The translations under genes were made by a program, and so were the position numbers. 59,659 nucleotides of DNA from Clostridia bacterium (GTDB lineage: Bacteria; Bacillota; Clostridia; Oscillospirales; Acutalibacteraceae), in the NCBI GenBank assembly GCA_017475765.1, contig JAFVEY010000026.1:1-59659 (forward strand). Direction: 5' to 3'. The notes under the pieces were generated by a model. It was not told where the DNA came from. It saw only the letters and a program-made list of their open reading frames with translations, and made no database searches. Position 1 is the stretch's first letter; each line of letters starts with the position of its first letter. Positions 36,330 to 47,348 of the stretch are shown here, piece by piece.

Positions 36330-36863
36330 TTATACATTCTTATACTTATTGATCTCCTCAAAAAATTCTCTCACCAGCTTAAGCTGTTCTTCCGAAAGAA
36401 CTCTTTTCGGGACGAAACCGAATTCCTCTTTATCAAAAAATATCAGTACAGTTGAGCTTGTTTCCGCTATCTGATAAATATATTGAACAGGGAGCTTTAT
36501 GGTATGCTCCTCATCGGTCATTGAAAATTCCTGATGATCCAGTCTGATCGTTTTTGAATTAATTGCTTTCTGATTAAAATGATAGAATTTACCTGCCTGT
36601 TTCCTTATTATCACCGGATTGATAACATCATAATACGAAAGGCAGAACAATCCTATTGCTATCAGTAAAAACCAGCAGATGATCTGATATATATTGCCCC
36701 TCACATTGATAAATGCAGCTGTGCCGCACAGTATTGCTATGATTCCCATGATCCTGAGAATGAGGATGTTTTCCTTCGGAGTCAGATATTTTGTTTTTGA
36801 AAGCTGCATATTGATGAAATCTTCCTCCGTCACCAGAAAGGTTTCCTCGATCCTGATATTCAT
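36330..36863 (-). CDS. YcxB-like membrane protein
   Basis: 177 aa. A short N-terminal segment (FLVTEEDFINMQLSK), two adjacent membrane helices (ILILRIMGIIAILCGTAAF; IICWFLLIAIGLFCLSY), then a cytoplasmic beta-rich domain ending DKEEFGFVPKRVLSEEQL. This is the YcxB architecture. Starts inside the end of the upstream gene (4-base overlap). Function unknown; it is one of three similar proteins between gyrB and gyrA. Confidence 0.7.
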   Translation of the reverse strand: MNIRIEETFLVTEEDFINMQLSKTKYLTPKENILILRIMGIIAILCGTAAFINVRGNIYQIICWFLLIAIGLFCLSYYDVINPVIIRKQAGKFYHFNQKAINSKTIRLDHQEFSMTDEEHTIKLPVQYIYQIAETSSTVLIFFDKEEFGFVPKRVLSEEQLKLVREFFEEINKYKNV

Positions 36864-37462
36864 TTTGCATTTCTTCCTTTGTTTTTGCTTCTTGTTGTGC
36901 GGTATTGTCTGATCATTTCCTTTTGAAAGTACTGCGAAAGCCGTTCAGATTTCTTTTCGCTCAGACATCTTTTTGATATGACTGTTATACGTTTTTCAAT
37001 GCCTCCGATCAGAAGAAAGATATTGTCTGTTTCAAGGCAGTCTGTGATATCCGTATAATATCTTTTCAGATATTCATACTCATTTTTCATCACAAAGTAT
37101 TCTTTGTATATCTCAAATTCATACTCCTTTGAAAGCAGCTTTGAGCTTTTAAATATATGCTCTCCTTTCAGCTTTGCCTTTTTCGGCAGCATATAAACAT
37201 AATGCGTACACATATAGGCGCTGATCAGAAGCACTATCGCACACACAGGCAGCTTTACGATATTGAATCTCTGCATCATCAGAATAAATAGCATCGCCAG
37301 ACCCAGAAAGAAGAAAACAGAGGATTTCCATTCTCTTCCGGAAGAGGAACCTCTTCTGAGGTCAAAAAGCCGGTAGCCTTCAGAATATTCTCTTATTTTC
37401 AGTTTATTTTTAAAGCTCATCACAGGATTACCTGCCGCAGCTGCTGCCATCCATATCACCAT
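36860..37462 (-). CDS. YcxB-like membrane protein, divergent
   Basis: Up to 200 aa with two membrane helices (VFFFLGLAMLFILMM; LPVCAIVLLISAYMCTHYVY) and a cytoplasmic domain (EFEIYKEYFVMKNEYEYLKRYYTDI, NIFLLIGGIEKRITVI) of YcxB type with a strongly basic C-terminus. The true start is uncertain: the ATG at 37462 lies in the end of the thioesterase gene, and MSFKNKL at 37420 is an alternative. Overlaps both neighbours, so it is part of one operon. Confidence 0.65.
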   Translation of the reverse strand: MVIWMAAAAAGNPVMSFKNKLKIREYSEGYRLFDLRRGSSSGREWKSSVFFFLGLAMLFILMMQRFNIVKLPVCAIVLLISAYMCTHYVYMLPKKAKLKGEHIFKSSKLLSKEYEFEIYKEYFVMKNEYEYLKRYYTDITDCLETDNIFLLIGGIEKRITVISKRCLSEKKSERLSQYFQKEMIRQYRTTRSKNKGRNAK

Positions 37463-37881
37463 CCCGGTGTCGTTATACTTTTCAGAATTTCATAAAGCTC
37501 AGGCTTTGCCTTTTTGAGATTCAGCGGTCTGAAGGTTTTTGCATCCACAAAACCATGAACGGTATTTCCTTCAGACATGACTTCTCCGTTCAATACCACT
37601 CTGTATTCAAACTCTATTTTCGCAAAACTGAGCTTTGCCAGCCTTGTTTCTATCGTTACACTATCTTCATAGTGAACAGGGCGCAGATATTTACACCCAA
37701 GCTCTGCCAGCGGAAGCATGATTCCCTGCTTTTCAAGCTCGGAATAGGTGATTCCCGTCATTTTAATAAATTCGGTTCTTGCTGCCTCAAACCACACAGG
37801 GTAGACCGAATGGTGTATAATTCCCATCATATCCGTTTCGGCATAGCGGGCGGTAAGCTCCAGTCTGTTGATTTTTTCCAT
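37456..37881 (-). CDS. Acyl-CoA thioesterase (YbgC/FadM-type hotdog fold)
   Basis: 141-aa hotdog enzyme expected to hydrolyse acyl-CoA. The catalytic patch AETDMMGIIHHSVYPVWFEAARTEF has the Asp and following GxxH of the YbgC family. The ATG at 37881 has GGAGA six bases upstream and is preferred to the earlier ATG. It sits among the YcxB-like genes in the gyrB-gyrA interval. The reason for the linkage is unknown. Confidence 0.88.
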   Translation of the reverse strand: MEKINRLELTARYAETDMMGIIHHSVYPVWFEAARTEFIKMTGITYSELEKQGIMLPLAELGCKYLRPVHYEDSVTIETRLAKLSFAKIEFEYRVVLNGEVMSEGNTVHGFVDAKTFRPLNLKKAKPELYEILKSITTPGW

Positions 37882-37894
37882 AGTCATTCTCCGA

Positions 37895-38587
37895 TCATTT
37901 CGGTTCAGCGCCCGAAAGAAGTATTGCTCTTATTTCGTTATATACCTCAGGCTCGATCACTCTTTCGGGAATGGCGAAAGCCCTGTCCTTTGCCGTATAG
38001 ATCATAATGATATTGTCAAATTCTTCTATCTGTGATGTACCGTCAAGCTCGATTGACCATTCCCCATCATCTCTTCCGATATCAATATGAGTCGGATATA
38101 TTTCAGCCTCTATATTTCTGCCGTCTGCAAGCATTTTTGCCATACTTTTCAGATAGATATGCGGTACGATCCATATTGCCCCAATCATTAGAAGACAGAA
38201 TATCCCGAAGAAAAGATTATAGCCCTTGAATTCTGTTTCAGCTGTAAAATACACAAAAAAGAACACAACCGAAGCAATCGCCAGTATGATGCTTTCTATC
38301 ACCGCTCTTGCGCCTTTTGTTTTGATCATATTGCTGTGATACAGACATTTGTACATTTCATCCTGTGTCAGAACATACGAAAGCCTGATACCTGTTTCGG
38401 GAATTTCATATTCCTCTGCATCGTCATCCCTGACAAATTCAGCCTCCGAGCCGTCCCATTCGGGATTCTCTTCATTTTCCAGTTCCTTCAGCTCTGCTGC
38501 GATTTCTCTCACACGCTGTTCGTTATTTTCCTGCCCTGCCTTCAAATTATCATCATTTGAAGGCTTATTAGAGTCATGGTCGCTCAT
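37895..38587 (-). CDS. YcxB-like membrane protein with acidic N-terminal extension
   Basis: 230 aa. The first 65 residues are polar and acidic (NNEQRVREIAAELKELENEENPEWD), then YVLTQDEMYKCLYHSN, two membrane helices (AVIESIILAIASVVFFFVYF; LFFGIFCLLMIGAIWIVP), then a domain with SIELDGTSQIEEFDNIIMIYTAKDRAFAIPERVI, the YcxB signature. SD AAAGGA precedes the ATG. It is the first of the small genes following gyrB. Confidence 0.7.
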   Translation of the reverse strand: MSDHDSNKPSNDDNLKAGQENNEQRVREIAAELKELENEENPEWDGSEAEFVRDDDAEEYEIPETGIRLSYVLTQDEMYKCLYHSNMIKTKGARAVIESIILAIASVVFFFVYFTAETEFKGYNLFFGIFCLLMIGAIWIVPHIYLKSMAKMLADGRNIEAEIYPTHIDIGRDDGEWSIELDGTSQIEEFDNIIMIYTAKDRAFAIPERVIEPEVYNEIRAILLSGAEPK

Positions 38588-38650
38588 TATTTGTTAATTC
38601 CTTTCCTCATTTCCTGATACCGACAATTCCCTGTCATGCCATGAATTTAA

Positions 38651-40995
<2,345 letters not shown>

Positions 40996-41014
40996 TAAAT
41001 CACACCTCTTTTGT

Positions 41015-41830
41015 TCATTCCGGTTTTTTGCCGAACAGGAATGAAACATCATGGTTTTCTGTGTCTTCTATGATTTCTTCTTCATCACTCACAATACCAA
41101 AGGTGTTTGTGATGTTTCCGGCAAGAAATGATACTTCTCTTTTGGGAGCTGTCTCAAAAACAGCATCTTTTTCGTCATTTTCAGGCTGAACATCAGCTTC
41201 ATCGGGTTCGGTCTGTTTTTCCTCTCCGGAAATGACTGCTTCTTCATCAGGTATTTTCAACGGCTCCTCCTGATTCATACCTGCCGAAATGTCGATATCT
41301 ATTCCCGATGTGATATCCTCTTTTACCGCATCGTCATAAATAATTCTGTCGTCATCTTCTTCCGATTCCGCTTCTGTCGGTTTTGTACTGCTTTTAGCCT
41401 TCAGAAAACTTGCGCTGAAATCATCTCCGACATTAAGCTCTATCGGCTTTTCCTGTTTTCTGACAGGTCTTGGTGCCGCAGGTATGGGATTCAATTTTCT
41501 GTGCAGCTTGTTAACGGCGGATTTGTCTGCACATGGTTCGAGTCTTACGAAAAACGGCACGAGAATGTAAAAAATCAGAAACGGTAAAAAAACAAATAAA
41601 ACACCTTTGATATCTCCATGATCTCCGAAAGCCGAATACAGCACAAGTATCAGAAGGGATAAAACTGTTACGCCGCTTGCAATACCATAAAGCGCTCTGT
41701 GTATAACAACATTTGAGATACATTTACAGCCCTTGCAGATATGTTCTCCCTTTGTTTTCAGAACCGATGCTCCGATGAATGATACCTTTCTGTGACAATA
41801 AGGACATTCCGTAAGCAATCTTTTAGCCAT
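41015..41830 (-). CDS. Zinc-ribbon membrane protein with long acidic tail
   Basis: 271 aa. N-terminal zinc ribbon (CPYCHRKVSF and CKGC), two membrane helices (ASGVTVLSLLILVLYSAF; VLFVFLPFLIFYILVPFFV), then about 150 disordered, strongly acidic residues (EAESEEDDDRIIYDDAVKEDI, EEKQTEPDEADVQPENDEKD). Near the end are two similar short motifs, REVSFLAGN and HDVSFLFGKKPE, that could be docking peptides. ATG at 41830 behind AAAGGG. Same layout as the next gene. I know no family with a function. Confidence 0.7.
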   Translation of the reverse strand: MAKRLLTECPYCHRKVSFIGASVLKTKGEHICKGCKCISNVVIHRALYGIASGVTVLSLLILVLYSAFGDHGDIKGVLFVFLPFLIFYILVPFFVRLEPCADKSAVNKLHRKLNPIPAAPRPVRKQEKPIELNVGDDFSASFLKAKSSTKPTEAESEEDDDRIIYDDAVKEDITSGIDIDISAGMNQEEPLKIPDEEAVISGEEKQTEPDEADVQPENDEKDAVFETAPKREVSFLAGNITNTFGIVSDEEEIIEDTENHDVSFLFGKKPE

Positions 41831-41847
41831 ATAATCAACCCTTTCGT

Positions 41848-42114
41848 TTAGTCGCCTGTTTTGCTGATATGACCAGCTCTCTTGATAAGGGTCAGGGGCG
41901 AGAGCTGGCATATATATATATAATACTTATTTTTTTTCCGGCACAGCACAAATGATTTCGGAAGTTCAGTTGAAACATTGATCACTCTTCCTTCTTTTTC
42001 AGCACGGAATAAAAATTCTCTTGTTTTATAGGATAATGTCGAATTATCAAGGTCAAATATCCCGATAATATCGTCCGTTCTGACGGCAGTATCTCCTCCC
42101 AGATGGATATACAC
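41848..42114 (-). CDS. remB: RemB/YaaB-like DUF370 protein
   Basis: 88 aa. MYIHLGGDTAVRTDDIIGIFDLD and RVINVSTELPKSFVLC are the YaaB/RemB signature; in Bacillus this gene also follows recF, and RemA/RemB influence matrix genes. GTG start at 42114 with GGAGG inside the end of recF. The C-terminal about 20 residues are less conserved. The specific role here is inferred by synteny. Confidence 0.85.
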   Translation of the reverse strand: MYIHLGGDTAVRTDDIIGIFDLDNSTLSYKTREFLFRAEKEGRVINVSTELPKSFVLCRKKNKYYIYICQLSPLTLIKRAGHISKTGD

Positions 42115-42115
42115 C

Positions 42116-43216
42116 CTACTTTTCCTCCGCTTCTGTGATTCTTCCGGAGTTCATCCGTATCACATTTTCTGCATCCACAGAAATTTCGCAGCAGGTGATG
42201 AATACCTGCATTCCCTCAAGTTTTCTCAGAAGATAATTCTGTCTTGAAGCATCAAGCTCGCTCAGAACATCGTCAAGAAGTATGACAGGTGCTTCTCCTT
42301 TTTCATTTCCGAGGACAGCTGCTTCGGCGAGTTTCATTGAAAGCACCGCCGACCTTTGCTGCCCCTGAGAGCCGAAATTTCTCGCTTCTTTGTTGTTTAT
42401 CTTTACAATCAGGTCGTCTCTGTGAATTCCTACTGTTGTAAATCCGCAGTATATATCGTCATTCTGCCGGCTTCTTAAGCTCTCCAGCATTTTTTCCTCG
42501 ATTTCTTTTCTGCTCATATCGGAGTTGCCGCCGCAGTTCATTTTATATTGCAGACTCAGAACTTCCTTGCCGTCCGAAATACCTTCATAAAACGCAGCCG
42601 CATAGGGGGTCAGTTTTTTCAGATATTCAAATCTCATCATGGCAGCGGCAGCACCTTCAGCTGCAAGACGTTCGTTCCAGATATCCAGCGTATCCTCCAG
42701 TTCTCTGTGACGGGGAATATCTTTCAGGAGTGCATTTCTTTCGTTAAGAACCTTTTTATATCTTGTCAGCATACCGGCATAAGCAGGTTTTATCTGACAG
42801 ATAGCTCCGTCTATAAAGCCTCTTCTTTCATCGGGACCGTTTTTTATCAGCGTAAGATGATCCGGAGAAAATACGACTGCACAGAAACTCCCGACAATTT
42901 GTGAAATGTAAGTTTTTGGAACGTCATTAAGGACAGCTTTTCTTTTGCCGCCTTTTATGGTCAGTCCGATGGTCTGATCTCTTCGCATGGAATTAAAGCA
43001 TAAATTGATTTTTGCTTCATTTTTTCCAAAAAGGATCATTTCATTTTCTTTTGAACCCCTGAAAGAACGTCCTCCTGTGAAAAGCCACAGACATTCTATC
43101 AGATTCGTCTTTCCCTGGGCATTGTTACCGCATATAACATTGATTCCGCTTTTGGGATATATTGTCGTATGTTCGAGATTTCTGTAATTTTCAAATTCCA
43201 GGCTTTTTACAAACAA
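42116..43216 (-). CDS. recF: DNA replication/repair protein RecF
   Basis: 366-aa SMC-like ATPase of recombinational repair. Walker A: CGNNAQGKTNLIECLW. ABC signature in NFGSQGQQRSAVLSMKLAEA. Walker B: PVILLDDVLSELDASRQ. TTG start behind AGAGGTG, one base after the yaaA stop region. Co-operonic with dnaN and yaaA. Confidence 0.96.
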   Translation of the reverse strand: MFVKSLEFENYRNLEHTTIYPKSGINVICGNNAQGKTNLIECLWLFTGGRSFRGSKENEMILFGKNEAKINLCFNSMRRDQTIGLTIKGGKRKAVLNDVPKTYISQIVGSFCAVVFSPDHLTLIKNGPDERRGFIDGAICQIKPAYAGMLTRYKKVLNERNALLKDIPRHRELEDTLDIWNERLAAEGAAAAMMRFEYLKKLTPYAAAFYEGISDGKEVLSLQYKMNCGGNSDMSRKEIEEKMLESLRSRQNDDIYCGFTTVGIHRDDLIVKINNKEARNFGSQGQQRSAVLSMKLAEAAVLGNEKGEAPVILLDDVLSELDASRQNYLLRKLEGMQVFITCCEISVDAENVIRMNSGRITEAEEK

Positions 43217-43217
43217 A

Positions 43218-43436
43218 TCAATACACCTCTAAGCAGGTATCGTCAAATTGCACCCTGTCTCCATGATGCAGCTTTTTTCCCCGCATCAGGCAGACTTCGC
43301 CGTTCAGGAGGACTTTCCCGCTTTGTATGGCGATTTTTGCCTGTCCTCCGGTTTCCGTACAGCCTGACAGCTTCAGGGCATTATCAAGACGAATAAATTC
43401 TTCACCGGGTTCGAGTGTTATTTTTTCTTTTTTCAT
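43218..43436 (-). CDS. yaaA: S4-domain RNA-binding protein YaaA
   Basis: 72-aa S4 protein conserved between dnaN and recF. The S4 fold reads RLDNALKLSGCTETGGQAKIAIQSGKVLLNGE and then RGKKLHHGDRV. Overlaps dnaN by 4 bases. Probably RNA/ribosome-binding. Confidence 0.92.
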   Translation of the reverse strand: MKKEKITLEPGEEFIRLDNALKLSGCTETGGQAKIAIQSGKVLLNGEVCLMRGKKLHHGDRVQFDDTCLEVY

Positions 43437-44533
43437 TTTGTTAACCTCATCGGCAGAAGTAAAAACAGGAAGCTGTCGCCTTCTGTGGGTGTGATAGTCA
43501 TCGGACTGAGCGCTCCTGTCAGTTTAAGGCAAACCTCGTCAGTTTCGCTGTATCGGAATGCGTCAAGAAGGAATTTATTGTTAAAGCCGATCTCGACATT
43601 TTCTCCTTCCATAATGACTTCCAGCTGATCGTTTGCTCTGCCGAGAGGTGTTTCACATGATGCTTTTATGAGATTATTGTCGATATAGCATCTGATCGGG
43701 CTTTTCATTTTGTCTGTCAGCAGAAGTGACATTCTTTCTATGGTTTTGATAAAGCTGTTTGTTTTTACCCTGAGTGTTGTCATGCAGGCTGTCGGTATTG
43801 AGGTTTTATAGTTCATAAATTCTCCTTCGATCAGTCTGGAAATGATCGAATAGTTTCCGATCCTGAATATGATATGTCTGCCGCTTGCAACTATATCAAT
43901 TGTTTCGGTATTGTCATCTATCAGTTTTGTTACTTCAAGAAGTGATTTTCCCGGAACAATAAAGTTTTTTTCTCCGTCATAGTCCACTTTTTCTGTTCTG
44001 ATGGCAAGTCTGTATCCGTCAACTGAAACAATTCTTATTGTTTTGTCTGCAATTTCAAACAGAGAACCCTTATGTGCGGGTTTGGTATCCTTGTCGGATA
44101 CAGCATAAATGGTCTGTCTGATCATGCTGGCAAGGGTTTCGCCGTCTATTTTGATGGTATCTTCACTTCTGATGATCGGTATTTCCGGATAATCGGATGC
44201 AGGCAGACCTATAATTTTATAATCTGCATTGCCGCTTGAAATATAAACAATATTTTTTTCGTCAACATTAATGCTGATAATATCTTCGGGCATTTTTCTG
44301 ATAATTTCCGAAAACAGCTTGGCAGGTATGACAGCGTTGCCGTTTTCTCTTACAGAAGCCTCAATTGCTGTTGTGATACATATATCAAGATCATAGCCAT
44401 AAAGTGTAATCGTATTGTCAGCTGCCTTGATGAGTATACCTTCAAGAGCGGGTATGGTTGATTTTGAAGATACTGCTCTTTGAACATTTGTAACGGCGTC
44501 TGTGAGTTTTGAGCGGTTACATTCAAATTTCAT
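43433..44533 (-). CDS. dnaN: DNA polymerase III beta clamp
   Basis: 366-aa sliding clamp of three domains. N-terminus MKFECNRSKLTDAVTNVQRAVSSKSTIP; YDLDICI; the last domain ends with the conserved hydrophobic-pocket region SPMTITPTEGDSFLFLLLPMRL. Good AAGGA SD. Its promoter must lie in the origin gap. Confidence 0.97.
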   Translation of the reverse strand: MKFECNRSKLTDAVTNVQRAVSSKSTIPALEGILIKAADNTITLYGYDLDICITTAIEASVRENGNAVIPAKLFSEIIRKMPEDIISINVDEKNIVYISSGNADYKIIGLPASDYPEIPIIRSEDTIKIDGETLASMIRQTIYAVSDKDTKPAHKGSLFEIADKTIRIVSVDGYRLAIRTEKVDYDGEKNFIVPGKSLLEVTKLIDDNTETIDIVASGRHIIFRIGNYSIISRLIEGEFMNYKTSIPTACMTTLRVKTNSFIKTIERMSLLLTDKMKSPIRCYIDNNLIKASCETPLGRANDQLEVIMEGENVEIGFNNKFLLDAFRYSETDEVCLKLTGALSPMTITPTEGDSFLFLLLPMRLTK

Positions 44534-44831
44534 CGGTAATCCTTCCTTTTCCGTAAAAATTAAATAAGAAATAGATATAATTTTAGTAGTAAGAAGTAGG
44601 GGCGGTTGAAAAGTTAAATTCTTCCGTTTTTTCAGACTTCATGCTGAAATCACGTATTTTTTCCTTGTTGAAAGTCTGTTTGAGAAATGTTATGAAATTT
44701 TTGCCCTTTTTTTATTTTTAACTTTGCTGTTGAATCATGTTGGTGAAATGTTGAGTATTTGTTGAAATTCCGAAGCATGAAAAATTTTGTTCTTCAACAG
44801 GAAATGTTGAAATGTTAAAAAGTTATCAACA
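44534..44831. other. oriC: Candidate replication origin (oriC) between dnaA and dnaN
   Basis: 298 bases without a gene. TGTTGAA motifs occur at 44666, 44728, 44760 and 44805, with variants at 44604 (GGTTGAA) and 44749 (TGTTGAG), inverted copies at 44793 and 44825, and TTATCAACA at 44823-44831. Read on the dnaA-to-dnaN strand, TTTTCAACC (44612-44604) is followed by a GC block, then CTACTTCTTACTACTA (44599-44584), then an AT-rich stretch. That order, DnaA-box-like site, GC, DnaA-trio, AT, is the basal unwinding layout described for Bacillus subtilis. The boxes differ from TTATCCACA at two positions, so they are candidates only. Confidence 0.75.
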
Positions 44832-46145
44832 TCATCTGTCCCTGATATTTTTGATAATGTCGTCCACTGTGGATTTCAGCTTCGGGTCCTTTTCCATATT
44901 TTTTTCTATCTGTTTGAGGGCATATACAATGGTGGAGTGGTCTCTTCCGCCGAACTCATCTCCTATGAGGTTCATAGACATTCCTGTGATTTCCCTGACC
45001 GCATATACGGCAATCTGTCTTGCGTTTGAGATGTTGGAATTTCTTTTGGAGGAGCGTATGTCATCGCTTGTCAGTCCGAAATTCCTTGCCACCTCTTCAA
45101 TGATCATTTCCACAGTAAGTGGCGGCGGCTGATCGTTATTGAGGATCTCAGAGATGGTTTTCTGTGCGACATTGATCGTCACCTTATCTCCGTAAAGCTG
45201 GTTTTTAGCTTTGAGCTTTTTGACAACGCCTTCAAGCTGCCTGATATTTGTTTTGAGTCTGGTTGCGATATATTCTATGACATCGTCAGGCAGGTCTATC
45301 TGCAGAAGTTCTGCTTTTCTTCTGATGATGGCGATTCTTGTCTCAAAATCCGGCGGCTGTATATCGGCGATCAGTCCGGATTCAAAACGGCTGCGGAGTC
45401 TGTCCTCCAAAGTTTTGATTTCCTTCGGCGGACGGTCAGATGTCAGCACGATCTGACTTTTTGCTTCATACAGCGTATTGAAGGTATGGAAAAATTCTTC
45501 CTGAGTGGCGTCCTTTCCTCCGATAAACTGGATATCATCGACAAGGAGAACATCGGATTTTCTGTATTTCTGTCTGAATTCGATATTCGATTTTTTCATC
45601 AGGGCTTCGATCAGCTCGTTAGTAAAATCTTCGCCCTTTACATACACGATATCCTTTTCGGGATTGTTTTTGTGTATTTCATTCCTGATGGCATACAGCA
45701 GATGAGTTTTGCCGAGTCCCGAATTTCCGTAAATAAAAAGAGGATTATAGGCTCTTCCGGGATTGGTGGCAACGGCAAGGGAAGCGGCGTGTGCAAATTT
45801 ATTTGACGATCCTACGATAAAGGTGTCGAATGTAAATTCGTAATCCGCATCCACAATACTGTCTGTTATATCCTGTTCTTTTGATATGATCTCATCGGGA
45901 ACTGTAAATACGATCTCTATTCCCTCGCCGAATACGCTTGAAAATGCAGCGTTAAGAAGCTCCATATAGCATCTGATAAGCGTTTGTCGGTGGAAATCAC
46001 CCGGTACCATAAGTATGGCCTTTCCCTCGGCGAAATCCAATTTGATAGGTTCAATTTTACTTATCCACGTTTTATAAGCAACACCTGAAATATGCTGCTT
46101 GCAGTATTCGCAGACAATATCCCAAGCTTCGTTAAATGAATCCAT
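44832..46145 (-). CDS. dnaA: Chromosomal replication initiator DnaA
   Basis: 437-aa AAA+ initiator. Domain I: FNEAWDIVCEYCKQHISGVAYKTWISKI. Domain III: YNPLFIYGNSGLGKTHLL (Walker A), VLLVDDIQFIGGKDATQEEFFHTF (Walker B), LRSRFESGLIADIQPPD (sensor/arginine finger). Domain IV: GRDHSTIVYALKQI, the DNA-binding signature. The start is the ATG at 46145 (MDSFNEAW) behind AGGAG; a longer frame starting MNEVAG has no SD. The promoter is at 46268-46296. Confidence 0.97.
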   Translation of the reverse strand: MDSFNEAWDIVCEYCKQHISGVAYKTWISKIEPIKLDFAEGKAILMVPGDFHRQTLIRCYMELLNAAFSSVFGEGIEIVFTVPDEIISKEQDITDSIVDADYEFTFDTFIVGSSNKFAHAASLAVATNPGRAYNPLFIYGNSGLGKTHLLYAIRNEIHKNNPEKDIVYVKGEDFTNELIEALMKKSNIEFRQKYRKSDVLLVDDIQFIGGKDATQEEFFHTFNTLYEAKSQIVLTSDRPPKEIKTLEDRLRSRFESGLIADIQPPDFETRIAIIRRKAELLQIDLPDDVIEYIATRLKTNIRQLEGVVKKLKAKNQLYGDKVTINVAQKTISEILNNDQPPPLTVEMIIEEVARNFGLTSDDIRSSKRNSNISNARQIAVYAVREITGMSMNLIGDEFGGRDHSTIVYALKQIEKNMEKDPKLKSTVDDIIKNIRDR

Positions 46146-46267
46146 AAACGTAATTTCTCCTATTTCTGTAATATTCCCTGCCGTTTTTCCGGCAACTTCA
46201 TTCAATTTGTTTCATCAATCAAGGCTGTTAAAAATCATTCTGATCAGAAAACACTTATACAAGAATA

Positions 46268-46296
46268 ATTATAACATAATACTTTTTATATTTCAA
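46268..46296 (-). promoter_or_regulatory. Promoter of dnaA
   Basis: Minus strand TTGAAA (46296-46291), 17-bp spacer, TATAAT (46273-46268), 122 bases before the ATG. TTTTCAACA (46321-46329) and GGTTGAAAA (46344-46352) lie just upstream and could be initiator binding sites for autoregulation. Confidence 0.75.
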
Positions 46297-46407
46297 ATAC
46301 TTTTTGCTTTCCTGGATAAATTTTCAACATTTGAAGCGCAGACGGTTGAAAACTTGATATTTTTTTCAAAATTCCGCTTAAATACACAGAAAAATTAAAA
46401 GTTTTAG

Positions 46408-46437
46408 TTGACAGAACTATGATTCATAGGTTATAAT
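46408..46437 (+). promoter_or_regulatory. Promoter of rpmH-rnpA operon
   Basis: TTGACA at 46408-46413, 18-bp spacer, TATAAT at 46432-46437, 71 bases before rpmH. Confidence 0.8.
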
Positions 46438-46508
46438 TTTACGGTGCAAGGTTATATCTTGAACATTTTCCGGTACTTTTTGTATCATTATTGAAAGGAG
46501 GAATTTTA

Positions 46509-46643
46509 GTGCTGAGAACATATCAGCCCAAGAAGCTCCACAGAAAGAAGGAGCATGGCTTCAGAAAGAGAATGGCTACTGCTAATGGCCGCAAGGTGCT
46601 TGCCCGCCGCAGAGCAAAGGGCAGAAAAAGACTCACATACTGA
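46509..46643 (+). CDS. rpmH: 50S ribosomal protein L34
   Basis: 44 aa, [20 protein letters not shown] through [18 protein letters not shown], the invariant L34 sequence. GTG start with GAAAGGAGG nine bases upstream. Confidence 0.97.
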   Translation: MLRTYQPKKLHRKKEHGFRKRMATANGRKVLARRRAKGRKRLTY

Positions 46644-46701
46644 TCCGTGAGATTGCAGTCCTCATTTGCAGACGGTCCGGTTTGAGTGAGCAGAAGGTTG
46701 G

Positions 46702-47046
46702 TTGATTATTTTGGGTGAGATCATCACTTTGAAGAGAAATAATGACTTTCGCAGACTTTACTCCAAAGGACGATCCTGTTTGTCGCCGGTGCTTGTAACC
46801 TACGTTATGAAAAATCGCTGCGGCTTTGTCAGGATCGGCATTACGACAAGTAAAAAGATTGGAAAGGCCGTTATGCGCAACAGGTCCCGCAGAATTATCC
46901 GTGAGGCTTACCGGATGATTTCGGATCAGGTGAAGCCGGGTTATGATCTGGTTTTTGTGGCCAGAGGGAAAACTCCGTATGTCAAAAGCTGTGATATTCT
47001 GCGTGCCATGAAAAAAGAGCTGAAAGAGGCGGGTGTTTTAGAATGA
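46702..47046 (+). CDS. rnpA: Ribonuclease P protein component
   Basis: Protein subunit of RNase P, about 110 aa. [20 protein letters not shown], then [28 protein letters not shown] is the RNR motif. No ATG exists upstream; TTG codons at 46702, 46711 and 46729 are all possible. AGAAGG at 46692-46697 is close to the first, GGGTGAG fits the last. I list the longest form. The 57-base gap after rpmH has no terminator. Confidence 0.93.
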   Translation: MIILGEIITLKRNNDFRRLYSKGRSCLSPVLVTYVMKNRCGFVRIGITTSKKIGKAVMRNRSRRIIREAYRMISDQVKPGYDLVFVARGKTPYVKSCDILRAMKKELKEAGVLE

Positions 47047-47297
47047 AGCGCCCGCTTATTTGGCTTATACGCTTTTATCAGAAAAATATTTCATCAAGAA
47101 CTCCTCCACGCTGTAAATACTATCCCACCTGTTCTTCATACGGTATAGAAGCGATCACACGTTTTGGGGCATTCAAGGGAACTGCCCTCACTTTTTGGAG
47201 GATACTGCGCTGCAATCCTTTTTCACGGGGTGGGTATGATCCTGTTCCGGGAACCGGGAATCAGCCAAAGCGCATAGATTATTTTAAAAGAAAATGA
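47043..47297 (+). CDS. yidD: Membrane protein insertion efficiency factor YidD
   Basis: 84 aa; [20 protein letters not shown] and [18 protein letters not shown] are the family signature. Overlaps rnpA by 4 bases. Confidence 0.95.
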   Translation: MKRPLIWLIRFYQKNISSRTPPRCKYYPTCSSYGIEAITRFGAFKGTALTFWRILRCNPFSRGGYDPVPGTGNQPKRIDYFKRK

Positions 47298-47348
47298 CAT
47301 ATCGTTTCTGCTCTGTTAGGAAAAGTGTGAAGGGAATGATTTGAATTA

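Noticed and set aside
46061-46069. TTATCCACG inside dnaA, one base from a classical DnaA box
   Set aside because: It encodes the conserved T-W-I-S of DnaA domain I, so the match can be explained by coding.
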